A stretch of 64,000 bases of DNA from Acinetobacter sp. YWS30-1 (GCF_033558715.1 NZ_CP114606.1:124001-188000); one strand, 5' to 3'; positions 45,908 to 55,663 are shown, numbered from the stretch's first letter. Numbers and translations: made by a program. Notes: generated by a model from the letters alone, not told the origin.

Positions 45908-46527
45908 AATAAGTAGATCGCTGCAATTAATTTATAACAATCGCCATTCCACGGTTCACCTAAGCTAATACATAAAATAGCACTTTTAATATCAATATGA
46001 CTTCGATTTTGCAAAATATTATCAAAATTAGGATCGGTGCAAGCAAAATTGTAGGATGTATGATTATAGATAAAAGTACCACGTCTTTTATTGTATTGAG
46101 TATATAAACGTAGGTCATTTACATGTATGAGATATAAAGAATTATTTATAATTTTCTTGAATTGAATAAGATAAAAGTTAACGCGATCTCCATTTCCCCA
46201 TAAATCGTTAGGATAGTCTAAGAATGAGAGGAGTTCTCTTGTTTGAATTCTAAACTTATCTAACCATTGTGAGCCATCAATTAAATAATTTTCTGGTTGG
46301 TTAACTAAAGGTGCATGAGCAGAAAAACTAATTTCAGCCTTTTGCAAAGTTTTTAGCTGCCAGATTTGTCCTTTCCAATTTTTTACTGTAATTTGACTAT
46401 TTGTAAGTGCTTTACCCTGTGCATCGCCTACAGGTCTAATCCATTGTTTTGTTGAGGTGCATTTTCCGGCTACGCATCGTGCTTGATTCTTTAAAGAATT
46501 AGCTAGAATGACAATTTCTTTTTTCAT
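45904..46527 (-). CDS. Dual-OB-domain (DuOB) protein, putative nucleic-acid binding
   Basis: First gene of the operon, 207 residues. It starts KKEIVILANSLKNQARCVAG followed by WIRPVGDAQGKALT, the opening typical of dual-OB proteins annotated as putative nucleic-acid modification factors. The rest has beta-rich stretches (KAEISFSAHAPL, VNFYLIQFKKII, LYLIHVNDLRLY) and ends ISLGEPWNGDCYKLIAAIYLL. No catalytic motif is recognised. The gene is AT-rich relative to uvrA and the diguanylate cyclase, and it overlaps the DUF488 gene by four bases, so the three form one unit. Confidence 0.78.
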   Translation of the reverse strand: MKKEIVILANSLKNQARCVAGKCTSTKQWIRPVGDAQGKALTNSQITVKNWKGQIWQLKTLQKAEISFSAHAPLVNQPENYLIDGSQWLDKFRIQTRELLSFLDYPNDLWGNGDRVNFYLIQFKKIINNSLYLIHVNDLRLYTQYNKRRGTFIYNHTSYNFACTDPNFDNILQNRSHIDIKSAILCISLGEPWNGDCYKLIAAIYLL

Positions 46528-46568
46528 TATTTAAATAAAATTTAAAATTAATTTTTTTATTATAAATA

Positions 46569-46604
46569 GTTAGCTGCTAGTCATAAATATAACTAGCAGC
46601 TAAC
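46569..46604 (-). terminator. uvrA: Inverted repeat after uvrA
   Basis: GTTAGCTGCTAGT-cataaatata-ACTAGCAGCTAAC, a perfect 13-base stem 20 bases beyond the uvrA stop. The following T-tract is interrupted. It separates uvrA from the accessory operon, although both are read on the same strand. Confidence 0.6.
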
Positions 46605-46624
46605 TTTAGTATAATTTTAGCTTA

Positions 46625-49456
46625 TTACTTCAATAACGGCTTTAAGAATTTCCCTGTATGTGAAGCCTTAACTTTCACAACATCTTCCGGAGTACCTTCC
46701 GCGATAATCATACCGCCACCCGCACCACCTTCAGGCCCAAGGTCTACCACCCAGTCTGCAGTCTTGATCACATCCAAGTTATGTTCAATCACAACAATGG
46801 TATTCCCTTTATTGCGTAGCTCATGCAGGATGTCCAGCAGCTTGGCAATATCATGGAAATGCAGACCAGTGGTTGGCTCATCCAGGACATACAGGGTTTT
46901 ACCGGTATCCCGTTTGGCCAGTTCACGTGCCAGTTTGACACGCTGTGCTTCGCCACCAGAAAGCGTCGTCGCTGACTGACCCAGACGAATATAACCCAGA
47001 CCAACCTGATGCAAGGTTTCCAGACGACGATGAATCACTGGAATCGCATCAAAGAAATGCATGGCATCTTCAACGGTCATCTGCAATACATCAGAAATAT
47101 TCTTGCCTTTGTAGTTCACTTCCAGCGTTTCACGGTTATAACGCTTGCCATGACAGGCGTCACACGGCACATACATATCCGGCAGAAAGTGCATCGCTAC
47201 CTTAATCATGCCATCACCTTCACAGGCCTCACAGCGTCCGCCTTTCACGTTAAACGAGAAACGGCCAGCGGTATAACCACGCGCTTTGGCTTCCGGAGTC
47301 TGTGAAAACAGTTCGCGAATTGGAGTAAACAAACCGGTATAAGTTGCTGGGTTCGAACGTGGCGTACGACCAATCGGGCTCTGGTCAATATCAACCACTT
47401 TATCCAGAAATTGCAGACCATCAATTGAGTCAAACTTCTCAGCAGTTAGCGTGGTTGCACCATTCAGCTGAGTCGCTGCTAGTGGCAACAGAGTCCGGTT
47501 AATCAACGTAGATTTACCAGAACCTGAAACACCGGTAACACAGGTCATGATCCCTAAAGGAATGGTCAGATCGACTTTCTTCAGGTTATGCCCGGCAGCA
47601 CCCATCAATTTGATCTGTTCTTCCGGTTTCGGTGGCTGAACCCGTTTTTTCGGTACTTCAATTTTCAGTTTGCCAGACAGGTATTTACCGGTCAGGGAAT
47701 CTTTGTTTTCAGCGAGTTCCTGATAAGTTCCTTCTGCAATCACATGACCGCCATGCACACCGGCACCAGGACCAATATCAATAATATGGTCTGCAGCACG
47801 AATTGCATCTTCATCATGTTCGACCACTAAAACGGTATTACCGAGATCACGCAGACGAATCAGGGTTTGTAACAGGCGATCATTATCACGCTGATGCAGA
47901 CCAATCGAAGGTTCATCCAGCACATACATCACACCCATGAGGCCAGCACCAATTTGTGAAGCCAGACGGATACGCTGTGCTTCACCACCAGACAAGGTTT
48001 CGGCAGAACGGGACAGACTCAAATAGTTCAGACCGACAGATACCAGGAAGTGCAGGCGTTCACGGATTTCCTTGAAAATCTTGTCCGCAATTTCACCACG
48101 CGCACCTTCCAGATTAATGCCCTGATAATAGCTCTCGGCATCGCCAATCGACATGCGGGTAACGTCGGCAATGGTCTTGTCCAGAATTTTCACATTACGT
48201 GAGATTTCATTCAGACGTGAACCATCACAAGCATCACAAGCGGCATTGGATAGATACTGCGCCAGATCATCACGCACATAATTGCTTTCGGTTTCGCGGT
48301 AACGGCGTTCCAGATGCGGCAAAATACCTTCAAATGGCATCACCCGGTTATGACGACGACCACGTTCATCAATATAGCTCAGGTCAATTTTTTCTTTGCC
48401 GGTACCGTACAGGAATTTTTTCTTGGTATTGGCATCCAGTTCATTCCAAGGCATTTCCAGAGAAAAACCAAAATGCTCAGCTACTTTTTGCAGCATGCCA
48501 TAATAATATGGACGCTGACGGTCCCAGCCACGAATCGCACCCTGGCTAATGCTGACCTCCTGATTGGGAATCAGTTTGTCTGCACTAAAATGGCTACGGG
48601 TACCCAAACCATCACAGACCGGGCAGGCACCGAAGGGATTGTTAAATGAAAACAGGCGTGGCTCCAGTTCAGCCACAGCGCGGTCACATTCCGGACAGGA
48701 GTGTTTGGCAGAAAACACGCGATCATCATTTTCACCTTTCATCCAGGACAAAATCGCAATATCTCCACCGAGACGCAGTGCAGTTTCAAAACTTTCTGCA
48801 ATCCGGTTACCGAGATCATCACGTACCTTAAAGCGGTCAACCACGACTTCAATAGTATGTTTTTTCTTTTTGTCCAACTCGGGTGGTGGATCAATTTCCA
48901 TGATCTCGCCATCGACACGTGCACGCACAAAGCCTTGGCTTTGCAGTTGCTCAAATAACGCTGTGTACTCACCCTTACGTTCACGCACGACAGGCGCTAA
49001 CAATAACAGCGCAGTGCCTTCTTCCAGTTCTTTAACCGCATCGACCATTTCAGTTACGGTCTGTGCCACCATAGGCAGGTCGTGTTCCGGACAGTAAGGT
49101 GTACCTACGCGTGCGTAAAGCAGACGTAAATAGTCATAGATTTCGGTAATGGTACCTACAGTCGAACGCGGATTATGGCTAGTCGATTTCTGTTCAATAG
49201 CGATGGCTGGGCTTAGGCCCTCAATCGAATCAACTTCCGGCTTTTCCATTTGCGAAAGGAATTGACGCGCGTAGGCAGACAGAGATTCTACATAACGGCG
49301 TTGACCTTCCGCATATAACGTATCGAATGCCAGTGAGGACTTACCTGAACCAGACAGTCCCGTAATCACCACAAACTTGTCGCGTGGAATATCAAGGTTC
49401 ACATTTTTCAGGTTATGGGTACGTGCACCTCGAATACGGATGTGACTTTGGCTCAT
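46625..49456 (-). CDS. uvrA: Excinuclease ABC subunit A
   Basis: Damage-recognition ATPase of nucleotide excision repair, loading UvrB. 943 residues. Two ABC modules: Walker [20 protein letters not shown] near residue 31 and [17 protein letters not shown] near 640; signature [16 protein letters not shown] and [16 protein letters not shown]. Two zinc modules with [16 protein letters not shown] and [17 protein letters not shown]. The C-terminus is complete. It is transcribed alone toward the accessory operon and away from tenA. No LexA box was recognised upstream. Confidence 0.98.
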   Translation of the reverse strand: MSQSHIRIRGARTHNLKNVNLDIPRDKFVVITGLSGSGKSSLAFDTLYAEGQRRYVESLSAYARQFLSQMEKPEVDSIEGLSPAIAIEQKSTSHNPRSTVGTITEIYDYLRLLYARVGTPYCPEHDLPMVAQTVTEMVDAVKELEEGTALLLLAPVVRERKGEYTALFEQLQSQGFVRARVDGEIMEIDPPPELDKKKKHTIEVVVDRFKVRDDLGNRIAESFETALRLGGDIAILSWMKGENDDRVFSAKHSCPECDRAVAELEPRLFSFNNPFGACPVCDGLGTRSHFSADKLIPNQEVSISQGAIRGWDRQRPYYYGMLQKVAEHFGFSLEMPWNELDANTKKKFLYGTGKEKIDLSYIDERGRRHNRVMPFEGILPHLERRYRETESNYVRDDLAQYLSNAACDACDGSRLNEISRNVKILDKTIADVTRMSIGDAESYYQGINLEGARGEIADKIFKEIRERLHFLVSVGLNYLSLSRSAETLSGGEAQRIRLASQIGAGLMGVMYVLDEPSIGLHQRDNDRLLQTLIRLRDLGNTVLVVEHDEDAIRAADHIIDIGPGAGVHGGHVIAEGTYQELAENKDSLTGKYLSGKLKIEVPKKRVQPPKPEEQIKLMGAAGHNLKKVDLTIPLGIMTCVTGVSGSGKSTLINRTLLPLAATQLNGATTLTAEKFDSIDGLQFLDKVVDIDQSPIGRTPRSNPATYTGLFTPIRELFSQTPEAKARGYTAGRFSFNVKGGRCEACEGDGMIKVAMHFLPDMYVPCDACHGKRYNRETLEVNYKGKNISDVLQMTVEDAMHFFDAIPVIHRRLETLHQVGLGYIRLGQSATTLSGGEAQRVKLARELAKRDTGKTLYVLDEPTTGLHFHDIAKLLDILHELRNKGNTIVVIEHNLDVIKTADWVVDLGPEGGAGGGMIIAEGTPEDVVKVKASHTGKFLKPLLK

Positions 49457-49708
49457 GCAATGATCCTAGAAAATTCATCAAAAACCTTTATATGATACCG
49501 AATGAAAAATGTTCAAGTGCAAATAAAAGTATTTTAAACGTCAAGTTGTGTCGGATATTGGTCAAAAGATCAGTACTAAAGCAACTGGGGGAAAATGTAG
49601 ATTAGATTTGCTCTTTTCCAAACATCTAATGGATGAAATTTCATGATGCATAACTCCATCGAAATTAGCTTCACTTTCCATCATTTAGGGTTTGGCTTAA
49701 AAATAAAA

Positions 49709-49731
49709 AAGCCCTGTATTAAACAGGACTC
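49709..49731 (-). terminator. Terminator of tenA
   Basis: On the minus strand TCCTGTTTAATACAGGGC followed by T6, 20 bases after the tenA stop. Confidence 0.75.
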
Positions 49732-49749
49732 AGTCAATAGAAACTAAAA

Positions 49750-50421
49750 TTAATCATCCAGACCTAGCCATTGGCGTTGTTCATAAGCACTGTCCCAGAA
49801 CAACCATTCCAGACGTGCTGCATAGGTATAGGCCTGATGCATTTTTTCTAGAGTATCGGCATCGACCCGTGCTGCCACTCGATCCACAGTAGCAATTACA
49901 TTGCGTACCGCCGTATGAAAATCTTCACCGGCATAGGTATCAATCCAGGCCTGATACGGATTATTCGGCGCCGCCTTATCGACAATATCCTTACCCACTT
50001 CTGCATAGATCCAGAAACATGGCAGTAGGGCAGCCAGAACCACCGGATAACTTTCTGCCCAGGCTGTTGCCTGTAAATAAGAGGTGTAATGATGGCTGGC
50101 CAGAGTCAAAGGTGTATTTTCAAATTGGGTTTTGCTGATGCCAAAATCCTGCATAAAGCCATCATGCAGGCTACGTTCGACTACAATAGCAGTTTTAGCG
50201 GCTTCACTGAACTGGATTACGTCATCTGCTTCAAAAGCTTTGGCTGCACACACCGCCAGTGCACGGCCATAGGCCAGTAAATAATGCGCATCCTGAATCA
50301 CATAATGACTAAAAGCTTCACGGCTTAATGTTCCCTGCGCCAGCTGCTGGTTAAAAGGCAGCGCCAATGTCTTTTGATAAAGTCCGAGATTACGTTGCCA
50401 TACGTCTTGAGAGAAACTCAT
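49750..50421 (-). CDS. tenA: TenA-family aminopyrimidine aminohydrolase / thiaminase II
   Basis: Salvage enzyme that hydrolyses base-degraded thiamine pyrimidines. About 223 residues from ATG 50421 (MSFSQDVWQRN); a longer frame from 50460 has a poor context. All-helical TenA features: FSHYVIQDAHYLLAYGRAL with the substrate Asp, ALLPCFWIYAEVG with the catalytic Cys-containing helix, and YQAWIDTYAGEDFHTAV. The adjacent DUF475 gene is divergent. No TPP riboswitch is seen upstream. Confidence 0.9.
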   Translation of the reverse strand: MSFSQDVWQRNLGLYQKTLALPFNQQLAQGTLSREAFSHYVIQDAHYLLAYGRALAVCAAKAFEADDVIQFSEAAKTAIVVERSLHDGFMQDFGISKTQFENTPLTLASHHYTSYLQATAWAESYPVVLAALLPCFWIYAEVGKDIVDKAAPNNPYQAWIDTYAGEDFHTAVRNVIATVDRVAARVDADTLEKMHQAYTYAARLEWLFWDSAYEQRQWLGLDD

Positions 50422-50643
50422 ACTGAAATCCTTAGCAGTTGAAGTCAAAATATCCAGCACTATAGCAAAGATGAATCTGTTTAAAAGATCAGCAAATCTG
50501 AAAAGCAGAAAATACCTAAAAATGGTTCAGGAAGTGCTTTGGTTTATGCGGCAAAAGTTTCATAATTGGGACAACTTTTAGTCTTAGTATTTCTCTACGT
50601 TTAAAGAAATGCATTTAATGAAATTTATCTAAGGTCGATATAT

Positions 50644-51735
50644 ATGTTGAAACACTTTGGTTTCTCAATCGTATTTTCGATCGTGTGTCTTGGTTTGTCT
50701 GCTTATTGGGGATTTACCCATGGTCCGGAAGCGGGCCTGCAAACCATGTTCACAGCACTGACCATCACCGCTATTCTGGCGATTATGGAAGTGTCGTTGT
50801 CGTTTGATAACGCGGTTGTCAATGCATCCGTCCTGCGCGGTTGGGATCATTTCTGGAAAATGATTTTCCTGACAGTCGGGATTCTGGTTGCAGTTTTCGG
50901 GATGCGCCTGATTTTCCCGGTGGTCATTGTGGCCGTGACTGCGGATATGGGCTTTATGGAAGTGGTGCAGCTCGCCTTAAATGCACCCAAAGAATATTCG
51001 GCCAAACTAATGGCACATCATGCCGAGATTTCTGCCTTTGGTGGTGCCTTCCTGATGCTGGTATTCCTAAACTTCTTCCTGGATGAAGAAAAAGACACCC
51101 ACTGGTTCCGCATGCTGGAACGCCGTCTGGCGCATCTGGCAAACGTTCCGGCGATGTCAGTCTTTATTACCCTGATTGCCTTATTAATCATGGATTTCCA
51201 GGTCGAAGAAGCGAAACGTCTGGATGTTATTCTGGCGGGGATCTGGGGAATCGTGATTTATATCGGGGTACAGGTCCTAAGCCATATGTTAGGTGGGGAA
51301 CCGGAAGTAGACGAAGAGGGTAATGCCGTTCGTCATGATGCTGAAGGCGTACCGACTGGCGTGGTAAAAGCCGGCTTTGGTGGCTTTCTTTACCTGGAAG
51401 TGCTGGACGCCTCTTTCAGTTTTGACGGTGTAATCGGTGCCTTTGCGATTACGTCTGACGTGGTAATCATCATGTTAGGCTTGGCCATCGGTGCGATGTT
51501 CGTGCGTTCGATGACCATTTACCTGGTCGATAAAGGCACGCTGGATGCCTATATCTATTTGGAACATGGCGCGCACTATGCGATTGGTGCTCTGGCATTT
51601 ATCATGCTGGCAAGCAGTACCGGTGTACATATTCCTGAAGTAGTGACCGGTCTGATCGGTGTGGCTTTCATTATCTGGGCAGTCATTGCTTCGATTCAAT
51701 ATACCAAGCGTCAGTTATTAAAAGCAGGCAAATAG
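50644..51735 (+). CDS. DUF475 (TerC-like) membrane protein
   Basis: Integral inner-membrane protein, 363 residues with about nine helices, of the DUF475 group related to TerC. Two repeats show acidic residues in helices: AIMEVSLSFDNAVVNASVL and LEVLDASFSFDGVIGAFAI, the arrangement thought to bind metals in TerC relatives. A hydrophilic loop (GEPEVDEEGNAVRHDAEG) sits between them. Role probably metal-ion related; not established. The terminator directly after the stop is followed immediately by a TnpB element. Confidence 0.88.
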   Translation: MLKHFGFSIVFSIVCLGLSAYWGFTHGPEAGLQTMFTALTITAILAIMEVSLSFDNAVVNASVLRGWDHFWKMIFLTVGILVAVFGMRLIFPVVIVAVTADMGFMEVVQLALNAPKEYSAKLMAHHAEISAFGGAFLMLVFLNFFLDEEKDTHWFRMLERRLAHLANVPAMSVFITLIALLIMDFQVEEAKRLDVILAGIWGIVIYIGVQVLSHMLGGEPEVDEEGNAVRHDAEGVPTGVVKAGFGGFLYLEVLDASFSFDGVIGAFAITSDVVIIMLGLAIGAMFVRSMTIYLVDKGTLDAYIYLEHGAHYAIGALAFIMLASSTGVHIPEVVTGLIGVAFIIWAVIASIQYTKRQLLKAGK

Positions 51736-51754
51736 CCCCGTGATCGCTGAACAG

Positions 51755-51780
51755 AAGCGTAGCTCCGGCTACGCTTTTTT
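51755..51780 (+). terminator. Terminator of the DUF475 gene
   Basis: AAGCGTAGC-tccg-GCTACGCTT with T6; the transposable element's left end lies at or just beyond the T-tract. Confidence 0.88.
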
Positions 51781-51782
51781 AT

Positions 51783-52993
51783 CCATTGGAGCGTAAAACC
51801 TCGTGGTTCAGCACGAGGATATAAGCGACTGGAGTAAACCACATGAACGACACGAAATGTCGTTTTAAATACTTGTACTATAGTCACTATTAAGAAAAAT
51901 ACTGTTAAAATAATTGGATGAAGACACTCAAATTACGCATAAAAGACAAACATTGCAAGGTGCTAAATCAGTTAGCATCCGAAGTAAATTTTGTTTGGAA
52001 TTATGTCAATGATTTGTGTTTTAAACATCTTCAAAAAAAACAACAATTCTTTTCAGCATACGATATTGCAAAATACACGAAAGGCACATCGAAAGAATGC
52101 AACTTGCACAGTCAAACTATTCAGGCAGTGACAGAAGAATTGGTCACAAGACGCAAGCAGTTCAAAAAAGCAAAACTAAAATGGCGTGTCAGTAATAAAA
52201 AATCAGCTAGACGTTCACTAGGTTGGATACCGTTTAAAAAGGTTGCAATCAAATATGCTGATGGCTGTGTTCAATATGGTAAACACCAATTCAAGTTATG
52301 GGATAGTTACGGTTTAAGTCAATACAGGGTTAAAACAGGCTCATTCGTTGAAGATAGCCGAGGCCGTTGGTATGTATGTCTTGTAGTTGACAATGCTAAA
52401 ACAGAGAAAACCACCGCTAAAACCTCAATTGGCATAGATTTAGGTTTAAAAGATTTAGCCACTTGTTCAGATGGTGTAAAACTTAAAGCCCCTCAAATCT
52501 ATCGGAAATATGAACAAAAACTTGGTATTGCTCAACGTGCAAAAAATAAAAAACGAGTGAAAGCAATTCACGCCAAGATTAAAAATGTAAGACAAAACAT
52601 GCTGCATCAATTCAGCCATAAACTAGTAAAAGAACATGCAGCAATCTTCGTTGGCAATGTGAATGGCAAAGCATTAGCGCAAACCAAACTAGCCAAGTCT
52701 GTGTTAGATGCCAGTTGGACAACACTAAGAACCATGCTCAAGTATAAATGCGAGAACGCAGGGGTATGGTATGAAGAAGTCAATGAAGCCTATACCACCC
52801 AAACTTGTTCGTGCTGTGGCTCACGCTCCAGTAGTCCGAAAGGTAGAGCAGGTTTAGGAATAAGAGAGTGGCAGTGTGGTGAGTGTGGTAGCTCATGGGA
52901 TCGGGATGTAAATTCCGCACTGAATATTCTTGCGCTCGGGCATGAGCGTCTAGCAGTAGGAATCCCCTTGCTTTAGCTGGGGGAGGATGTCAA
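51783..52993 (+). mobile_element. IS200/IS605-family TnpB-only element (IS1341-like)
   Basis: Left end carries hairpin CCTCGTG-gttcag-CACGAGG (51799-51818). Right end has hairpin CCCCTTGC-TTTA-GCTGGGGG (52964-52983, one mismatch) followed by GATGTCAA ending at 52993, as in IS608-type right ends that are cut after TCAA. No Y1 transposase tnpA is present. Left boundary is approximate: TTTAT at 51778-51782 is a possible insertion motif. The right end is expected to encode the guide-RNA scaffold whose guide would be read from the flank after 52993. Confidence 0.8.
51918..52976 (+). CDS. tnpB: TnpB-like protein (RNA-guided nuclease family), RuvC-II atypical
   Basis: 352 residues of the IS605 OrfB/TnpB family. 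RuvC-I is intact (GIDLGLKDLATCSDG, Asp174), the zinc ribbon is intact (CSCCG at 297-301, CGECG at 320-324) and RuvC-III reads DRDVNSALNIL (Asp330). At the RuvC-II position, where a catalytic Glu is usual, the sequence is IFVGNVNGKALAQTK (about 243-257). A nearby glutamate run (WYEEVNEAYTTQ, 284-295) could supply it, as in rearranged TnpB groups. Otherwise nuclease activity may be impaired. The stop lies in the right-end hairpin. Confidence 0.88.
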   Translation: MKTLKLRIKDKHCKVLNQLASEVNFVWNYVNDLCFKHLQKKQQFFSAYDIAKYTKGTSKECNLHSQTIQAVTEELVTRRKQFKKAKLKWRVSNKKSARRSLGWIPFKKVAIKYADGCVQYGKHQFKLWDSYGLSQYRVKTGSFVEDSRGRWYVCLVVDNAKTEKTTAKTSIGIDLGLKDLATCSDGVKLKAPQIYRKYEQKLGIAQRAKNKKRVKAIHAKIKNVRQNMLHQFSHKLVKEHAAIFVGNVNGKALAQTKLAKSVLDASWTTLRTMLKYKCENAGVWYEEVNEAYTTQTCSCCGSRSSSPKGRAGLGIREWQCGECGSSWDRDVNSALNILALGHERLAVGIPLL

Positions 52994-53100
52994 TTTTCAG
53001 ATAGTCCTCATCTTTATTTCAAATAAAATTCATGCATTCCTTTGAGCGGAATGGCCTATAATCTACGCATCAAGATTAACTAACTCGATCGCCAGACTTT

Positions 53101-54465
53101 ATGATGAATGCCTTAGAACGTCGCTCGACCTTTGCCCTGAGCAGTATTTTCGCACTGCGCATGCTGGGGTTGTTTATGATCATCCCTGTATTCTCTGTAG
53201 CAGGGCAGTCATATGAATATGCTACGCCTGCACTGATTGGTCTGGCGGTGGGTATTTATGGCCTGACACAGGCCATTTTACAGATTCCGTTTAGCCTGAT
53301 TGCGGACCGTTATAGCCGTAAGCCACTGGTGGTTTTAGGCTTGTTACTATTCGCTCTAGGTGGTGCGATTGCTGCAATGTCTGACACCATTTATGGCGTG
53401 ATCATTGGTCGTGCGATTGCCGGTGGTGGGGCAGTTTCAGCAGTGGTAATGGCCTTATTGGCTGATGTGACCCGTGAAGAAAACCGCATGAAAGCCATGG
53501 CGGTGATGGGCATGAGTATCGGCCTGTCCTTTGTGGTGGCCTTTACCATGGGGCCGTGGGTGACAGGACTGGTCGGCATTTCTGGTCTGTTCTGGGTGAC
53601 TACCGTAATGGGCTTGGCTGCGATTGCGATGCTGTTGATGGTTCCTAAAGTCACTCGTCATCATAAAAATTTTCAGCAAGGTTATGTAGAGCAGCTAAAA
53701 CAGGTCCTGAAAATGGGAGACCTGAACCGTCTGCATATTTCAGTATTTACCCTGCATTTGCTACTTACAGCGATGTTTATTTATGTGCCATCGCAACTGA
53801 TTGAAGTTGCTGAACTGCCATTATCGAGCCATGGCTGGGTCTATCTGCCGCTGCTGGTCGTGAGCTTGTTTTTTGCCTTCCCAAGCATTGTACTGGCAGA
53901 AAAATACCGCAAGATGCGCAGCATTTTCCTGACAGCGATTGGCGGGATTATCCTGGGTCTGCTGATCATGATTTTTGGTTTTGAGTCTAAATATGTGCTG
54001 ATCGGTGGATTGGGATTATTCTTTATTGCTTTTAATGTCATGGAAGCCTTACTGCCCTCCTGGCTATCCAAAGCAGCCCCGATTCAATCCAAAGCCACTG
54101 CGATGGGCGTGAATGCCAGTAGTCAGTTCCTGGGCGCATTCTTTGGCGGGATCATTGGTGGACAATTGTTGTTACTCAACAACACTTCGCTCGGTTGGAG
54201 TATTTTATCGGCAATTGCTATAATTTGGCTGCTCATGAGTTTTGGGTTGGCTCAACCACGCTATCTTTCATCGCTCGTGCTTCGTCTGCCAGAGAGTAAA
54301 CAAACAGATGAATGGACTTCTCAACTTTTGGCGATTCGTGGTATTGAAGAGGTTGTGGTCATGTCTGAACAGCAAGTCGCCTTTGTAAAGGTCGATAAAC
54401 AGCAGGTTGATGATGTTTCGCGACAACAATTAACGCACTTGTTAGGTAAAGAGGTAGCCATTTAA
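53101..54465 (+). CDS. MFS transporter, YajR-like with C-terminal ferredoxin-fold domain
   Basis: Major-facilitator transporter, 454 residues with 12 helices. The A-motif LIADRYSRKPLVVLGLLLFA lies after helix 2, and GRAIAGGGAVSAVVMALLAD matches the antiporter type. After helix 12, about 75 residues (QLLAIRGIEEVVVMSEQQVA, FVKVDKQQVDDVSRQQLTHL) fit the small C-terminal domain of E. coli YajR. Start MMNALERRST; a second ATG follows directly. Substrate unknown. The gene is just upstream of ssb, an arrangement common in Acinetobacter. Confidence 0.88.
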   Translation: MMNALERRSTFALSSIFALRMLGLFMIIPVFSVAGQSYEYATPALIGLAVGIYGLTQAILQIPFSLIADRYSRKPLVVLGLLLFALGGAIAAMSDTIYGVIIGRAIAGGGAVSAVVMALLADVTREENRMKAMAVMGMSIGLSFVVAFTMGPWVTGLVGISGLFWVTTVMGLAAIAMLLMVPKVTRHHKNFQQGYVEQLKQVLKMGDLNRLHISVFTLHLLLTAMFIYVPSQLIEVAELPLSSHGWVYLPLLVVSLFFAFPSIVLAEKYRKMRSIFLTAIGGIILGLLIMIFGFESKYVLIGGLGLFFIAFNVMEALLPSWLSKAAPIQSKATAMGVNASSQFLGAFFGGIIGGQLLLLNNTSLGWSILSAIAIIWLLMSFGLAQPRYLSSLVLRLPESKQTDEWTSQLLAIRGIEEVVVMSEQQVAFVKVDKQQVDDVSRQQLTHLLGKEVAI

Positions 54466-54516
54466 ACATAACTCTTATAAAGTAAAATATAGAAATAAAT
54501 AGGAAGTGTACGTCTG

Positions 54517-55101
54517 ATGCGTGGTGTTAATAAGGTCATTTTAGTTGGTACTTTAGGTCGAGATCCTGAGACCAAAACTTTCCCAAATGGTGGTTCTCTC
54601 ACTCAATTCTCTATCGCAACCAGCGATTCATGGACTGATAAAAATACGGGCGAACGTAAAGAGCAAACCGAATGGCATCGTATTGTGCTGCATAACCGTT
54701 TAGGTGAAATTGCACAGCAATATCTGCGCAAAGGTTCTAAAGTTTATATCGAAGGTTCATTACGTACCCGTCAATGGACAGATCAAAGCGGTCAAGAACG
54801 CTACACAACGGAAATCCGTGGTGAGCAAATGCAAATGCTGGATTCTGGTCGTCCACAAGGCGAGCAAGGCGATAACGGTTTTAACCAGCCACGTTTTAAT
54901 AACAATAACCAAGGTGGCGGTTATAGCAATAATTCACAAGGTGGTTATGGCTCAGCGCCTCAGCAAGGCGGTTTTAACAATAATCAGGGCAGTGGTTATG
55001 GCAACAATAACCAAAATAACCAGGGTGGTTATGCGCCGAAGTCTGCACCTGCTCCAGTAGCAGCACCTGCAGCTGATCTGGATGATGATCTTCCGTTCTA
55101 A
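54517..55101 (+). CDS. ssb: Single-stranded DNA-binding protein
   Basis: Tetrameric SSB for replication and repair. 194 residues: OB-fold from [18 protein letters not shown] through EQMQMLDSG (about 1-110), then a Gly/Asn/Gln-rich disordered linker with GGY and NNNQ repeats, and the conserved acidic tip DLDDDLPF that recruits repair partners. The ribosome-binding sequence is AGGAAGTG. It follows the MFS gene by 51 bases and ends in a good terminator. Confidence 0.98.
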   Translation: MRGVNKVILVGTLGRDPETKTFPNGGSLTQFSIATSDSWTDKNTGERKEQTEWHRIVLHNRLGEIAQQYLRKGSKVYIEGSLRTRQWTDQSGQERYTTEIRGEQMQMLDSGRPQGEQGDNGFNQPRFNNNNQGGGYSNNSQGGYGSAPQQGGFNNNQGSGYGNNNQNNQGGYAPKSAPAPVAAPAADLDDDLPF

Positions 55102-55130
55102 TCCTCATATTAGAAAGGAAATTCATCATC

Positions 55131-55155
55131 AAAACCCGCCATTTGGCGGGTTTTT
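55131..55155. terminator. Terminator between ssb and DUF4442 gene
   Basis: AAAACCCGCCA-ttt-GGCGGGTTTTT between converging genes. Confidence 0.88.
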
Positions 55156-55169
55156 CATATCTGGGTTTT

Positions 55170-55634
55170 CTATTTTTTCACTGAAACCCACATGGTGATC
55201 ACCGCCCGAAACACGACTTCTTCTGCAGTATCTTTAATTTCTACATTGACCAGATAATCGCTGCCTTCGTTCCATATAAAGTTAGGCTCGGCGGGTGTCG
55301 CAATCGCGATCAGATCAGTAGTGGCTTTTTTGACATATTCGACCTGCATACCCTTGGGAATCCAGCGATGAGTTTTCGGAACGGTTGCATCGGTCATGGT
55401 GCCGCCTGCCAGTTCAGCCATGTTACACATGGCAATCGCGTGTACAGTACCTAAATGGTTCAGCACGGCACGATGTTTCTTGATGCTCACTGCACAATAT
55501 CCAGGCTTTAAATCTTCAAACAGTGGAGAAATACTGCCGAAATAGGGTGCTTTTAGACAAAGTAATTTAGAAAAAAGATATTTACCGGCTGGCTTATTTT
55601 CTAGGCTTTTCCAGATTTTTAGGGCTTGGCTCAT
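55170..55634 (-). CDS. DUF4442 hotdog-fold protein
   Basis: 154 residues, cytosolic. Hotdog-fold pattern: FEDLKPGYCAVSIKKHRAV, LNHLGTVHAIAMCNMAELAGG (the long helix that wraps the sheet), and beta strands to the end. DUF4442 proteins are thioesterase-like; the acyl substrate is unknown. It is divergent from a TetR-family gene, with two palindromic operator-like sites between them, so it is likely repressed by that regulator. Confidence 0.83.
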   Translation of the reverse strand: MSQALKIWKSLENKPAGKYLFSKLLCLKAPYFGSISPLFEDLKPGYCAVSIKKHRAVLNHLGTVHAIAMCNMAELAGGTMTDATVPKTHRWIPKGMQVEYVKKATTDLIAIATPAEPNFIWNEGSDYLVNVEIKDTAEEVVFRAVITMWVSVKK

Positions 55635-55663
55635 CTATAACTTCCTGTATATTATTTTTAATC

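Noticed and set aside
46625..49456. Several plus-strand ORFs of 60-177 residues opposite uvrA
   Set aside because: They are shadows of the uvrA reading frame on the other strand; low-complexity composition and no start signals.
50422..50643. TPP riboswitch before tenA
   Set aside because: The conserved CTGAGA and downstream aptamer segments are absent on either strand.
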